From: Salipaludibacillus neizhouensis | GTDB taxonomy: Bacteria > Bacillota > Bacilli > Bacillales > Salisediminibacteriaceae | DNA length: 64,000 nucleotides | NCBI RefSeq assembly: GCF_002886185.1 | Contig: NZ_KZ614146.1 | Span: 3,361,556-3,425,555, forward strand | Direction of reading: 5' to 3' | Part shown: piece after piece, positions 1 through 7,105 of the stretch | Position numbering within the stretch: position 1 is the stretch's first letter | Layout of the letters: the number at the start of each line of letters is the position of its first letter | Made by a program: the position numbers and the translations under genes | Notes under the pieces: generated by a model | What the model was told of the DNA's origin: nothing | The model's database searches: none | Seen by the model: the letters and a program-made list of their open reading frames with translations, nothing else

Positions 1-390
1 AACCACTTTATTTAACGCTAGTGCAACTAATAAAGCAAAGACCAAACGTATTGGAACTGCCGTCCCTGCATATAAGAATGTCACTTCCATTGCTTTCCAA
101 AACATAGGGTCGCTTGTGAACATTTCTTTGTAGTTTCCTAGTCCAATCCAGGTATTTCCTCCCACTAGGTTAGCTTCGTTAAAAGATAAATATAAAGAAT
201 AGAGTATAGGGAAAAGTGTTAGGGCAACCGTTCCAATGATAAATGGGGAAATAAACAAATAGCCCATTCCATTTTCATAACCACTTTCCATTTTTTTCTT
301 TTTAGTTCTTTTAAAGTTAAATTTAGGACCTTTCTGATTGCTTTTTAAAGTTTTCTCTAGCGGGCTTGTTTCATCGTTTATTTGTTTCAC
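1..390 (-). CDS. sugar ABC transporter permease (MalF/UgpA type), N-terminal part
   Basis: Partial gene running off the left edge; 130 codons are visible. The product begins with a Lys-rich cytoplasmic stretch, then a first membrane segment (GYLFISPFIIGTVALTLFPI) and the typical SLYLSFNE and WIGLGNYKEMF motifs of sugar permeases that pair with a MalG-like partner. I chose GTG at 390 because a GAGGTGAT ribosome site lies 5 nt upstream; an ATG at 396 sits on top of that site. It follows the binding-protein gene with an intergenic hairpin between them, so the two belong to one importer operon. The substrate cannot be read from this fragment. Confidence 0.85.
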   Translation of the reverse strand, partial: MKQINDETSPLEKTLKSNQKGPKFNFKRTKKKKMESGYENGMGYLFISPFIIGTVALTLFPILYSLYLSFNEANLVGGNTWIGLGNYKEMFTSDPMFWKAMEVTFLYAGTAVPIRLVFALLVALALNKVV

Positions 391-422
391 CGTCATCACC
401 TCTTTCTTCTATAAATAAAAGA

Positions 423-463
423 GGTCCTGTTAACCCATAGAATTAGAACCCCTACACAGGACC
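423..463 (-). terminator. intercistronic hairpin after the binding-protein gene
   Basis: Perfect 8-bp inverted repeat GGTCCTGT / ACAGGACC with a 25-nt loop between the binding-protein stop and the permease start. On the minus strand it is followed by CTCTTTT rather than a strong T run, so partial termination or mRNA stabilisation (more binding protein than permease) is the likely role. Confidence 0.5.
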
Positions 464-477
464 ACCTTACTTTCTAC

Positions 478-1800
478 CTATTTAGCTAGTATATTCTCTG
501 CATCTTTTCTGAATTGTTCTGATCCTTCTTCCGGTGTTAACTCACCATACATCACCAGTTCATCAATATTTACCAAAGTCTGTAATACTTCAGCTGCATC
601 CGAAGGGAAGTTTGTGTCAGCAGGCGTGCTGTTCTTTCCAACATATTCAATATACTCATAAACCTGTTGATCGCCTTCACTTAAAATTGGTGCTAATTCC
701 TCACGAACATCTGAATCGATTGGAACACCTCGATCTGTACCAATAATTTCAAACACTTCTGTTGCATTCGTGAAGAAACTGATGAATTTCGCCGCTTCTT
801 CTTTGTGCTCAGAATTTTCACTGATAGACCAGAGCATAGATGGCTTCAGGTACATGCCACGATCATTGTTTTCACCAGGGAGCATAACCATTTCAAGTGG
901 TGTCCCAGCTGCATCCTGAAGACTGCCTATTTGATTAGACCAAGAAGTTAAGTCCGTTGCCGCTTCGCCACGGGTAATTAATTCATCCTCGAGCCCTTTA
1001 ATTTGAGATATAATGTCATAGGAAGGCATCAAATCGGAATCTATCATTTCCTTATTCCTTGTAAAATAATCAACTAGCAGCTGATCACCTTCATATCCAA
1101 GGCCTGTCCCATCTTCATTAAATAGTTTCTCTCCTTGCTCTCTTAAATAGTATTCGAAGTGGTTTCCCGGCTCTAACAAACGTGTACCATATTTACCGGT
1201 TGCATCATGAATTTCTTGTGCCATTGTCTGATAATCTTCCCATGTCCAATCGTGTGTAGGTGGTTCCACTCCCGCTTCTTCAAATATTTTTGGATTATAG
1301 ATTGTAGCCATGGCGTTTGTTCCGGTTGGAATCCCAACCAGTTTCCCTTCAACCTTTCCAGAATCGATTGTACCCTCATCTGTTCCTTCAAGATCAATGG
1401 TTCCATCCTCTACAAAAGGAGCTAGGTCGGTAAGTAAGTTTTGGGCAGCATATTGGTTCACGAATTCACCAAAGTTTTGCTGCATAATATCAGGAAGATT
1501 ACTCCCCGCTGCTTGGGCTGCCATTTTTTCAAAATATCCGTCAAACCCTGTAAATTCTGTCGTAATCTTCACATGTGGGTTTTGTTTTTCATACAATGTT
1601 ATAACTTCTTTCGTCATATCATGACGTCCTTGCGACCCCCACCATGACATCCTCAATTCTACTTGTTCCTCACTAGTATCTGAATTTCCTGAACTGCTCC
1701 CTTCTTCATTTCCGGATGCTGACTCTTCTGCGTCACCCCCGCAGGCTGTAATTAAAAAGATCATAAAAGCAGTACACAACAACATTAGTATTTTTTTCAT
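478..1800 (-). CDS. extracellular sugar-binding lipoprotein of an ABC importer
   Basis: Captures a carbohydrate outside the membrane for the permease encoded immediately downstream. The 440-residue product has a lipoprotein signal (Lys-Lys, hydrophobic core, LITAC lipobox with Cys near residue 20), a Ser/Glu-rich linker, then a family 1 solute-binding fold (VELRMSWWGSQGRHD, later YNPKIFEEAGVEPP and WTWEDYQTMAQEI). ATG at 1800 is preferred to GTG at 1809 because the GGAG site lies 8 nt before it. A cre-like operator upstream suggests CcpA control. The particular sugar is unknown. Confidence 0.88.
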   Translation of the reverse strand: MKKILMLLCTAFMIFLITACGGDAEESASGNEEGSSSGNSDTSEEQVELRMSWWGSQGRHDMTKEVITLYEKQNPHVKITTEFTGFDGYFEKMAAQAAGSNLPDIMQQNFGEFVNQYAAQNLLTDLAPFVEDGTIDLEGTDEGTIDSGKVEGKLVGIPTGTNAMATIYNPKIFEEAGVEPPTHDWTWEDYQTMAQEIHDATGKYGTRLLEPGNHFEYYLREQGEKLFNEDGTGLGYEGDQLLVDYFTRNKEMIDSDLMPSYDIISQIKGLEDELITRGEAATDLTSWSNQIGSLQDAAGTPLEMVMLPGENNDRGMYLKPSMLWSISENSEHKEEAAKFISFFTNATEVFEIIGTDRGVPIDSDVREELAPILSEGDQQVYEYIEYVGKNSTPADTNFPSDAAEVLQTLVNIDELVMYGELTPEEGSEQFRKDAENILAK

Positions 1801-1822
1801 GTTTTTCACTCCTTTTCTATTT

Positions 1823-1836
1823 TGAAAGCGCTTACT
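1823..1836. promoter_or_regulatory. cre-like catabolite operator
   Basis: TGAAAGCGCTTACT matches the CcpA cre consensus TGWAANCGNTNWCA at all but the last position and lies 23 bp upstream of the binding-protein start codon, inside its leader. A LacI-family local repressor could bind the same palindrome. Confidence 0.55.
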
Positions 1837-1996
1837 TATTACTCACTTAATCATATGCTATGCTTACTTTTAAATAAATAAAAAATTCAGATATCATTGT
1901 CTAAAAACCAGACAATTGTCGGACATTAAAAAAATTAGTTACAAAGCCATTGTTATACGTTTCATTTTTGAATCTAAATAGATAAATTCTAAATAG

Positions 1997-2025
1997 ATAA
2001 ATCTGTCCAAAAAGGACAGATTTAT
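1997..2025. terminator. 12-bp perfect hairpin, possible terminator
   Basis: ATAAATCTGTCC and GGACAGATTTAT flank an AAAAA loop. The preceding sequence repeats AAATAGATAAA twice. No long T tract follows on either strand, so a terminator role is only possible; it separates the transposase remnant from the sugar importer. Confidence 0.35.
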
Positions 2026-2099
2026 TTCAATATTCTCTTATTATCGCATTTAGTAAAAGTAAAACATAGGAATTGATTACCTCAGCACTTGTTATTAAC

Positions 2100-2558
2100 T
2101 CAACTTTTGCAGACAGAAATAGGCAGGCATGCCTAATAACTGAAGTACGACAGCCCATTCGAGGTAACTAATTTCATCACATAGTTCATAAAACATTCCG
2201 CCTAGCGTTCGTTGGTACTCCAGACTTTGCCAGGACAATACATCGGGAAAAAACGATCGTCGAATGGCAGATTAACGAATCATACCAGCGACTTTGAAAC
2301 TCTTTCTGGAGTTTTTACCAAGGACTTTAATGTTTTGAAGAAGACTTCAATATCCTACCGCATGCCATAAAAACGAATCATCTCTTGGTCACTTAACGTT
2401 AAGTCTGTACTCAAAGTTGAAAGCCAGTCGTACTTTTTATAAGGCACTGATCGTATAAGAAAAGCTGCATTGCCATCTAAAATAAAAATATGTACATGTT
2501 TTTTTGTTTTTGAAGCAAAATAGTCTAGAATTCCACGTTTCAGGAGGGAAAAAATCAT
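2100..2558 (-). pseudogene. decayed DDE transposase (IS4-like), C-terminal remnant
   Basis: The minus strand reads ILDYFASKTKKHVHIFILDG, then VPYKKYDWLSTLSTDLTLSD and IRFYGMR, after which a Trp codon has become TAG. The same frame continues DIEVFFKTLKSLVK. After one or more frameshifts it resumes as VLSWQSLEYQRTLGGMFYEL and CDEISYLEWAVVLQLL. These are, from memory, conserved C-terminal blocks of a transposase group common in Bacillus. The N-terminal half and the inverted-repeat ends are not visible. The 67-residue open piece (2355-2558) is the least damaged part and overlaps the first bases of the coat gene by 2 nt. Confidence 0.8.
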
Positions 2559-3177
2559 GCAAAATCATAACGAACAGCCAGACGAAATGAAAATTTCAGA
2601 AAACATGCGACCACAAATGAGTCATGGAGGGCATGAGATTTTTGACGCACAAGAAATTTTAAGCGGAATCATCGCCATGCTTGATCAGTATCAAATGTAT
2701 GCTGCAAATATTCAGGATCCTGAATTATTAGAGATTCTTAACCACCAAACCAGCTTTATGACTCACCTATATAACACAGTTCTTGAGTCTTTCCAAACCG
2801 GAAAAAAGCCTTCGGATTCCACACACGTATATAATATGACTCGAAGTAATAACGTTGTTTACGGTATACAACCTGGTCAACCACCAAGTAAACCGATTCA
2901 ATTTACAACTGATATAAATGATGGTGGATTATCAGGTTATATGCTCGGTCAGGTCAAAGGACTATCTTCTTTAATGGCCATGACCGCTCTGGAAATGACA
3001 AATCCCGTTCTGCGAAGAGTCATTGCTGACAGTGTGCCTAACCTAATTGAAATGAGTTATGAAGTCTTTCTTTATCAAAATAAACATTCTCATTATCAAG
3101 TGCCACAGCTTAATCCTCAAGATATGTCACAATTGCTTCAGAGCTATTCACCTGCACCGGAAAAACCACTTAACTAG
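2557..3177 (+). CDS. spore coat protein, CotF-like
   Basis: A 206-residue protein with a hydrophilic N terminus, then a helical segment (EILSGIIAMLDQYQMYAANI, then QDPELLEILNHQTSFMTHLY) and a second (GLSGYMLGQVKGLSSLMAMT, then ALEMTNPVLRRVIADSVPNL) that carry the paired CotF-family signature. A Tyr/Gln/Pro-rich tail follows, as in coat proteins. AGGAGGG lies 9 nt before ATG 2557. Family membership implies assembly into the spore coat. It stands upstream of a small acidic protein gene on the same strand and close to four smaller CotF-like genes on the other strand. Confidence 0.75.
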   Translation: MQNHNEQPDEMKISENMRPQMSHGGHEIFDAQEILSGIIAMLDQYQMYAANIQDPELLEILNHQTSFMTHLYNTVLESFQTGKKPSDSTHVYNMTRSNNVVYGIQPGQPPSKPIQFTTDINDGGLSGYMLGQVKGLSSLMAMTALEMTNPVLRRVIADSVPNLIEMSYEVFLYQNKHSHYQVPQLNPQDMSQLLQSYSPAPEKPLN

Positions 3178-3232
3178 GAGCGGGTTTCTCATACGAATGG
3201 AGATCTGGACCTAAAAAGGGAGGTTTCATGAA

Positions 3233-3391
3233 TTGGATAAGAAAAGAGATACAGAAGAAAATGATAAAAAGGTTGCACCTACACTAGATGAAGAAGATTC
3301 ATACGGAGAAGATGCCACTCAATCCGACATAGATCATGGAGATTCAACGAAAGTCACCAGATTGATTAACGATGAGGTTGATCCTTCTTAA
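3233..3391 (+). CDS. small acidic hypothetical protein, 52 aa
   Basis: Short reading frame starting at TTG, nine nt after a GGGAGG site (3218-3223). The product is very hydrophilic and acidic (DKKRDTEENDKK, DEEDSYGED) and ends KVTRLINDEVDPS. An ATG at 3228 in another frame stops after 19 codons, so the TTG frame is preferred. A clear terminator follows 12 nt after the stop, supporting it as the last gene of a unit with the coat protein upstream. Function not recognised; probably spore-associated by position. Confidence 0.55.
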   Translation: MDKKRDTEENDKKVAPTLDEEDSYGEDATQSDIDHGDSTKVTRLINDEVDPS

Positions 3392-3402
3392 TGAAAATAA
3401 TA

Positions 3403-3445
3403 AGAGCATTTAAAAAGCTAATTTGCGCTTTTTAAGTGCTCTTTT
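3403..3445 (+). terminator. intrinsic terminator
   Basis: AGAGCATTTAAAAAGC pairs with GCTTTTTAAGTGCTCT (one G-T pair), followed by TTTT, just after the 52-residue gene. Confidence 0.8.
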
Positions 3446-3580
3446 AAGTTGTTTTTGAAGCTCTAGCTATTCATTCTTTTCCACTTAAGCATTGATTGCC
3501 CACACTCGACCACTACTTCAGCATGGATGCGCAAATTTCCGTCGATCTTGCGCATATCCATATTACTACCACTCATAAAC

Positions 3581-3627
3581 AAAAAAAAGCTGTGTATGCG
3601 AAGGCCTTAAAAATCTTTTCACACAGC
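3581..3627 (-). terminator. terminator of the CotF-like cluster
   Basis: On the minus strand GCTGTGT, a 25-nt loop and ACACAGC are followed by eight T residues; lies directly after the last of the four small coat genes. Confidence 0.75.
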
Positions 3628-3634
3628 CTCTAGA

Positions 3635-3934
3635 CTAATCTTTCGCAACGTTCACGGCATTCTCTGCCACATTCATATCTACCTGTAATTGTTTGCCCAT
3701 GTCGTGAGGATGATAAAAACCTTCATTAATCATATAAGTTGAAATTTGTTGATGAAAGGCGATTGCATCTTCTAAATGCCTTGTCAGCGTCTGTCTCACT
3801 TCAGGAGTAGCTGTTTCCGTAATTGCTAACGCATAGCTTTTTATCTCCGCTTTTGCCGCACTCAAAATGTCTGTAGCAATGACTTGGTCGGTGAGTGATG
3901 CCATTCCTGTAATTTTTTCAAGTATTTTATTCAT
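3635..3934 (-). CDS. CotF-type spore coat domain protein (second half, copy 2)
   Basis: 99 residues corresponding to the C-terminal half of a CotF-like coat protein: LTDQVIATDILSAAKAEIKS, a helix ending ITETATPEVRQTL, and the GFYHPHDMGKQLQVDMNVAE tail. It resembles the product at 4151-4426 (SDHAIATDMLFETKSAVKDF; AITEVTSPEIQTFL; GGIYDAYNVPEQLSKDLSYA), so the two are paralogs. GGAGG lies 7 nt before the ATG. It follows its partner at 3948-4136 by 13 nt, in an apparent four-gene operon. Spore coat assembly is inferred from family. Confidence 0.75.
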   Translation of the reverse strand: MNKILEKITGMASLTDQVIATDILSAAKAEIKSYALAITETATPEVRQTLTRHLEDAIAFHQQISTYMINEGFYHPHDMGKQLQVDMNVAENAVNVAKD

Positions 3935-3947
3935 TCGAAAACCTCCG

Positions 3948-4136
3948 TCATATCAAATGATTTTTCAATTCTTCAAGATGTCCCGAAGTCATCGTGACAT
4001 CATTTTGCATAATTTCCTTTAAAATAGGATCCGTCACCAGTCCTTGCATGAGCGATGCTTTCGTTAAACACAGACTTTTAAACGTAACTAATTCATGTAA
4101 TTCCAGTGTTTCATGTACACCTAATTTTTGACGCAT
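3948..4136 (-). CDS. CotF-type spore coat domain protein (first half, copy 2)
   Basis: A 62-residue protein, start ATG 4136 behind AGGAAGGTGAT; the GTG at 4145 overlaps that site. The core LELHELVTFKSLCLTKASLM followed by TDPILKEIMQND matches the N-terminal half of CotF-like proteins and parallels the 71-residue product at 4438-4653 (VTDMRELINFKGACLTQAKA). Both keep a Cys-Leu-Thr motif. Likely acts with the gene that follows. Confidence 0.7.
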   Translation of the reverse strand: MRQKLGVHETLELHELVTFKSLCLTKASLMQGLVTDPILKEIMQNDVTMTSGHLEELKNHLI

Positions 4137-4150
4137 GCAAATCACCTTCC

Positions 4151-4426
4151 TTAAGTATTATTCAAAGCTCTATCTGCGTAACTCAAATCTTTTGATAACT
4201 GCTCGGGTACGTTATAAGCATCATAAATACCCCCGTCTTGTAAAAAATTATAAATTTGCTCGTGTTGTTTAATCGCATTTCTTAGTTCTTGCACTAAAAA
4301 AGTCTGAATTTCCGGTGAAGTTACTTCCGTTATAGCCGCTGCAAAATCCTTCACAGCCGACTTGGTTTCGAAAAGCATATCGGTTGCGATTGCATGATCA
4401 GAAACGCTTAATTGTTTTGTTTCCAT
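4151..4426 (-). CDS. CotF-type spore coat domain protein (second half, copy 1)
   Basis: 91 residues, ATG behind TAGGAGAG. Reads SDHAIATDMLFETKSAVKDF, then AAAITEVTSPEIQTFLVQEL and GGIYDAYNVPEQLSKDLSYA, the C-terminal CotF-like module. It is 11 nt downstream of the first-half gene and 14 nt upstream of the next pair, which suggests duplication of a two-gene unit. Confidence 0.75.
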   Translation of the reverse strand: METKQLSVSDHAIATDMLFETKSAVKDFAAAITEVTSPEIQTFLVQELRNAIKQHEQIYNFLQDGGIYDAYNVPEQLSKDLSYADRALNNT

Positions 4427-4437
4427 GAAATTCTCTC

Positions 4438-4653
4438 CTATTGATTCATTTGGGATGCTGCAGTACTAAGTATTTCTCTCATATGTCTTACTGTGGTACT
4501 ACCTTGTTGAATATTTTGAGTAATTAATGCTTTTAATTCAGGGTTTTCCACTTCATTTATACGCGCTTTCGCCTGAGTCAGACACGCACCTTTAAAATTG
4601 ATTAATTCACGCATATCAGTCACTTCATGAATTGCAAATGGACGATTTTCCAT
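4438..4653 (-). CDS. CotF-type spore coat domain protein (first half, copy 1)
   Basis: 71 residues from ATG 4653, which has GGAGGTGAAGAG directly upstream; a longer frame to 4695 has no better site. The sequence FAIHEVTDMRELINFKGACL with LTQAKARINEVENPELKALI is the N-terminal CotF-like module. It is first in the four-gene minus-strand cluster. A mother-cell sporulation promoter would be expected but I could not identify one confidently. Confidence 0.7.
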   Translation of the reverse strand: MENRPFAIHEVTDMRELINFKGACLTQAKARINEVENPELKALITQNIQQGSTTVRHMREILSTAASQMNQ

Positions 4654-4707
4654 CTCTTCACCTCCATACAGATCTTTATTAGTGTCTGCGTACAACTAAA
4701 ATTTATT

Positions 4708-4730
4708 CCAGTTCTTGTAACTGGTTTTTT
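4708..4730 (+). terminator. terminator-like hairpin without an evident gene
   Basis: CCAGTT, loop CTTGT, AACTGG, then TTTTTT on the plus strand. The neighbouring coding sequence is on the minus strand, so this may stop antisense transcription or belong to a lost gene. Confidence 0.5.
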
Positions 4731-4956
4731 CAGAATCCCCCGCGCATTGCACAGGAATTAAGCACCTTCCCAATTCAAGGAACGCACTTTGCTTGCACCA
4801 GTATAGATTGGAAGTAAACCCCTTGTTTATTTAACAAAATAAAACTCATATTAAGTAATGTTTAGATAGCACTTCGCTATTTCTTAAACTCCGCTACACG
4901 ACTATGATCATTTTATCGATCATTCTTCAAAGACACATTAATAAGGAGATGTTAAC
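4731..4956. other. intergenic stretch, divergent control region
   Basis: Lies between the minus-strand coat cluster and the plus-strand 59-residue gene. No open frame of note. Contains imperfect inverted repeats such as GATCATTTTATCGATC and the two promoters in principle, but no promoter match good enough to call. Confidence 0.4.
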
Positions 4957-5136
4957 ATGTTTGGGATGGGACGAAGAAAGAATAATGGTAATGCCATGAT
5001 GATGTCACTAGTTGGCATAGGTGTTGGTGCAGCTGCAGCTTACGGCATGTCAAGAAGCCGTAACAACGGTAACAACAGGAACAACGGGAACGATATGTCA
5101 CAGTCGGCCCAAAGAGCGTTTAACCAGATGAGTTAA
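4957..5136 (+). CDS. small glycine/asparagine-rich protein, YrzQ (DUF3918)-like
   Basis: 59 residues, ATG behind AAGGAG. A short hydrophobic segment (MMMSLVGIGVGAAAAYGMSR) follows a basic start, and an Asn/Arg/Gly-rich stretch (RNNGNNRNNGND) leads to SQSAQRAFNQM. The arrangement recalls the small Bacillus YrzQ-type proteins with one Ala/Gly-rich hydrophobic helix. Function unknown. It is monocistronic, with its own terminator 22 nt after the stop. Confidence 0.6.
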   Translation: MFGMGRRKNNGNAMMMSLVGIGVGAAAAYGMSRSRNNGNNRNNGNDMSQSAQRAFNQMS

Positions 5137-5158
5137 TAATTCGTTTCGGATTTTCTTT

Positions 5159-5187
5159 GAACAGCTGAACTTAGCTGTTCTTTTTTT
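5159..5187 (+). terminator. intrinsic terminator
   Basis: GAACAGCT, loop GAACTT, AGCTGTTC and seven T residues after the 59-residue gene. Confidence 0.85.
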
Positions 5188-5225
5188 AGGTCCAAAAGAG
5201 ATATTGAGGATTTCAGGCACACACA

Positions 5226-5274
5226 AAAGAGACTTTCCATTGTTGCCTTTTTACAACCATTGGAAAGTCTCTTT
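5226..5274. terminator. terminator of the gsiB-like gene
   Basis: 14-bp perfect stem AAAGAGACTTTCCA / TGGAAAGTCTCTTT, with TTGTTG / CAAC pairing further in. It lies 6 nt downstream of the stop of the minus-strand gene; on the minus strand the 3' arm ends AGTCTCTTTTGTGT. Confidence 0.7.
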
Positions 5275-5279
5275 CTGTT

Positions 5280-5570
5280 TTAACTGTTGTTACTTGAATT
5301 ACCGTTGCTCTTTTGTCCACTCTTTGCACCAATTTTCTCATAGAATTTTTTGTCTTGATTCTTACTGGTTTGCTTTCCACCTTTTTGTCCTACTTCTTCA
5401 TAGAACTGTTTATCTTGATTCTTGCTTCTTTGCTCTCCGCCTTTTTGCCCTACTTCTTCATAGAACTGTTTATCATGGTTCTTGCTCGTTTGCTTTCCTC
5501 CTTTTCTTCCCGCTTCCTCTCGACTCATGTTCTCTTGATTGTTATTGTTGTTTTGGCTGTTTTGTGCCAT
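5280..5570 (-). CDS. gsiB: GsiB-like general stress protein with KGG repeats
   Basis: 96 very hydrophilic residues with an Asn/Gln-rich start, then MSREEAGRKGG and three near-identical 20-residue repeats of the form EVGQKGGKQTSKNQDKQFYE. This is the pattern of B. subtilis GsiB, a glucose-starvation and general-stress protein related to desiccation proteins. I take ATG 5570 (MAQNSQ) as the start by analogy with GsiB; ATG 5582 is possible but sits directly on its ribosome site. A SigB-like promoter candidate lies upstream. GsiB in B. subtilis has about five repeats, so this is a short version. Confidence 0.85.
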   Translation of the reverse strand: MAQNSQNNNNNQENMSREEAGRKGGKQTSKNHDKQFYEEVGQKGGEQRSKNQDKQFYEEVGQKGGKQTSKNQDKKFYEKIGAKSGQKSNGNSSNNS

Positions 5571-5607
5571 TTCCAACATCATCCTTTTCTAAAAAGTTAT
5601 TTTTCTT

Positions 5608-5633
5608 TATTCCACATAAAACAAAATTAAAAC
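5608..5633 (-). promoter_or_regulatory. possible SigB-type promoter for gsiB-like gene
   Basis: GTTTTA (-35), 14 nt, GGAATA (-10), compared with GTTTAA and GGGTAT for SigB. Weaker than the plus-strand site at 5793 but at a suitable distance and fitting the known control of gsiB. Confidence 0.35.
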
Positions 5634-5792
5634 TACAAATAATTAAAAAGGGAAGTTTGTCCTAATAGCATTAAATATGAGATGGAGATCGGAATGTTTA
5701 AATAGTAATTAACAGCATTTAATGGGCATAATACACACCCTTTCCCTCGATTTAAAGTTACTATCTTAGCTTGGATAATTACTTTTAATAAA

Positions 5793-5817
5793 GTTTAAGC
5801 TTTTTCATAGTGGGTAC
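5793..5817 (+). promoter_or_regulatory. SigB-type promoter
   Basis: GTTTAA, 13 nt, GGGTAC is one base from the SigB consensus. It reads towards the ATP-grasp gene with a leader of about 120 nt. The leader contains GGCTCTGTGTTAAAT, which could be an old insertion-sequence end, and no convincing small gene. Confidence 0.65.
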
Positions 5818-5946
5818 AAAAAATACTATATTTTAAAAAGTTGGCTCTGTGTTAAATCCTTAACATTCCTATGGAGGAACAACCTATTCTGCTTGGTAAA
5901 CGAGCGCTTTAAAAAAAAAGCTAAAATACAAGGAGGTATACTTTAA

Positions 5947-7017
5947 ATGAATATCTTACTAACATCAGGCGCGAGACGCATAGACTTCGTTGGTTTTTTT
6001 AAAAAGGCTTTAAAAGATGCTGATATAAAAGGGAAAATAATTGTGGCCGATCCTGAGGAGAATGCGCCTTCACTACAAGCTGGGGATGAAAATTATGTAA
6101 TTCCTCATCAAACCGATTCAAAATACATGGAAGCTATTTTCGACATTTGCAAAAAGCATCATGTGCAATGTCTTGTTCCGTTAAATGATTGGGAAGTACC
6201 TAAATTATCTGCTCACAAAAAAGAACTCGAAGCAATTGGTGTATCCGTGTTTACGCCGGACAAAAACATTGTTCATAACGTTCGAGACAAAGGAAAATAC
6301 AAAGAGCTTTTGAAGCCATTTGATGTAAAAGCTCCTCAATCCTACTTTGATATTAAAGAAGTGGAAGAAGCGTTAGAGAAGAATGAAATATCATTTCCTT
6401 TAATCGTGAAGCCCCGAAATGGCTCTGCTTCAATCGGAATTGAAATTGCTCACAGTTTAGAAGATCTAAAATTTGCTTATCAGTTTGCGGTGAATAAAAT
6501 AAAGGAAACACCGTTAGATAACGCTACTTATAAAAAACCAGAAGATAACATTATCATTCAGGATGTTATTGAAGGTGAAAAATACAGTGTGGATATGTTC
6601 AATGATTTAGATGGTCGCTTCCTCGGTTCTTTTATCCGTAAGCAAATCGAAATGAGAGGTGGAGATGTCGATAGATGTATTACAGAGAATCCTCCTGAAC
6701 TACTAGACATTGCACAGAGAATGGGTGAAAACCTTGGGCATGCTGGTTACATCAATACCGATGTGTATTACGATGGAACTGATTATTACGTCATTGATAT
6801 AAATCCTCGTTTTGGCGGTGGTTACGCATTTACTCACATGGCAGGTGCAGATATACCTGCTACGATTATCGCGCTAACAGCAGGGGAAAAAGTACAGAAG
6901 GATTGGTTAACTCAAGATTCGGACATTGAACTAGCACGTCATGACGTTGTCGTCCAGGTAGATAAAGAAAAGGTTAGTAACACCCTTAAAACAAAAGAAA
7001 AAGCAAGCTCAATCTAA
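5947..7017 (+). CDS. ATP-grasp ligase, CarB-like
   Basis: 356-residue cytoplasmic enzyme expected to activate a carboxylate with ATP and join it to an amine. An N-terminal Rossmann-like pre-ATP-grasp part (MNILLTSGARRIDFVGFFKK, VADPEENAPS, CLVPLNDWEVPKL) is followed by the ATP-grasp core with SFPLIVKPRNGSASIGIEIA (nucleotide-binding Lys), IIQDVIEGEKYSVDMF and the metal-binding DINPRFGGGYAF. It ends AGADIPATIIALTAGE, as in carbamoyl-phosphate-synthase relatives. AAGGAGG lies 9 nt before the ATG. The downstream M20 peptidase gene suggests a linked peptide or N-acyl substrate, which is inference. A SigB-like promoter precedes it. Confidence 0.8.
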   Translation: MNILLTSGARRIDFVGFFKKALKDADIKGKIIVADPEENAPSLQAGDENYVIPHQTDSKYMEAIFDICKKHHVQCLVPLNDWEVPKLSAHKKELEAIGVSVFTPDKNIVHNVRDKGKYKELLKPFDVKAPQSYFDIKEVEEALEKNEISFPLIVKPRNGSASIGIEIAHSLEDLKFAYQFAVNKIKETPLDNATYKKPEDNIIIQDVIEGEKYSVDMFNDLDGRFLGSFIRKQIEMRGGDVDRCITENPPELLDIAQRMGENLGHAGYINTDVYYDGTDYYVIDINPRFGGGYAFTHMAGADIPATIIALTAGEKVQKDWLTQDSDIELARHDVVVQVDKEKVSNTLKTKEKASSI

Positions 7018-7105
7018 TTTCATCATAAAATCGGACAGTACTTTTCGGTGATAAGTATATAATTATAGCAACAGTTTAGGACTATAAACATGTAGGAGGG
7101 ATACA

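Noticed and set aside
3463-3576. 37-residue minus-strand frame (MSGSNMDMRKIDGNLRIHAE)
   Set aside because: Downstream of the coat-cluster terminator with no ribosome site or promoter; may be a remnant but cannot be supported.
5204-5665. Plus-strand 153- and 105-residue frames rich in Phe, Leu and Cys
   Set aside because: Antisense shadows of the gsiB-like KGG repeats.
5834-5850. GGCTCTGTGTTAAAT as an insertion-sequence end
   Set aside because: Resembles some insertion-sequence termini but no matching second end or target duplication was found.
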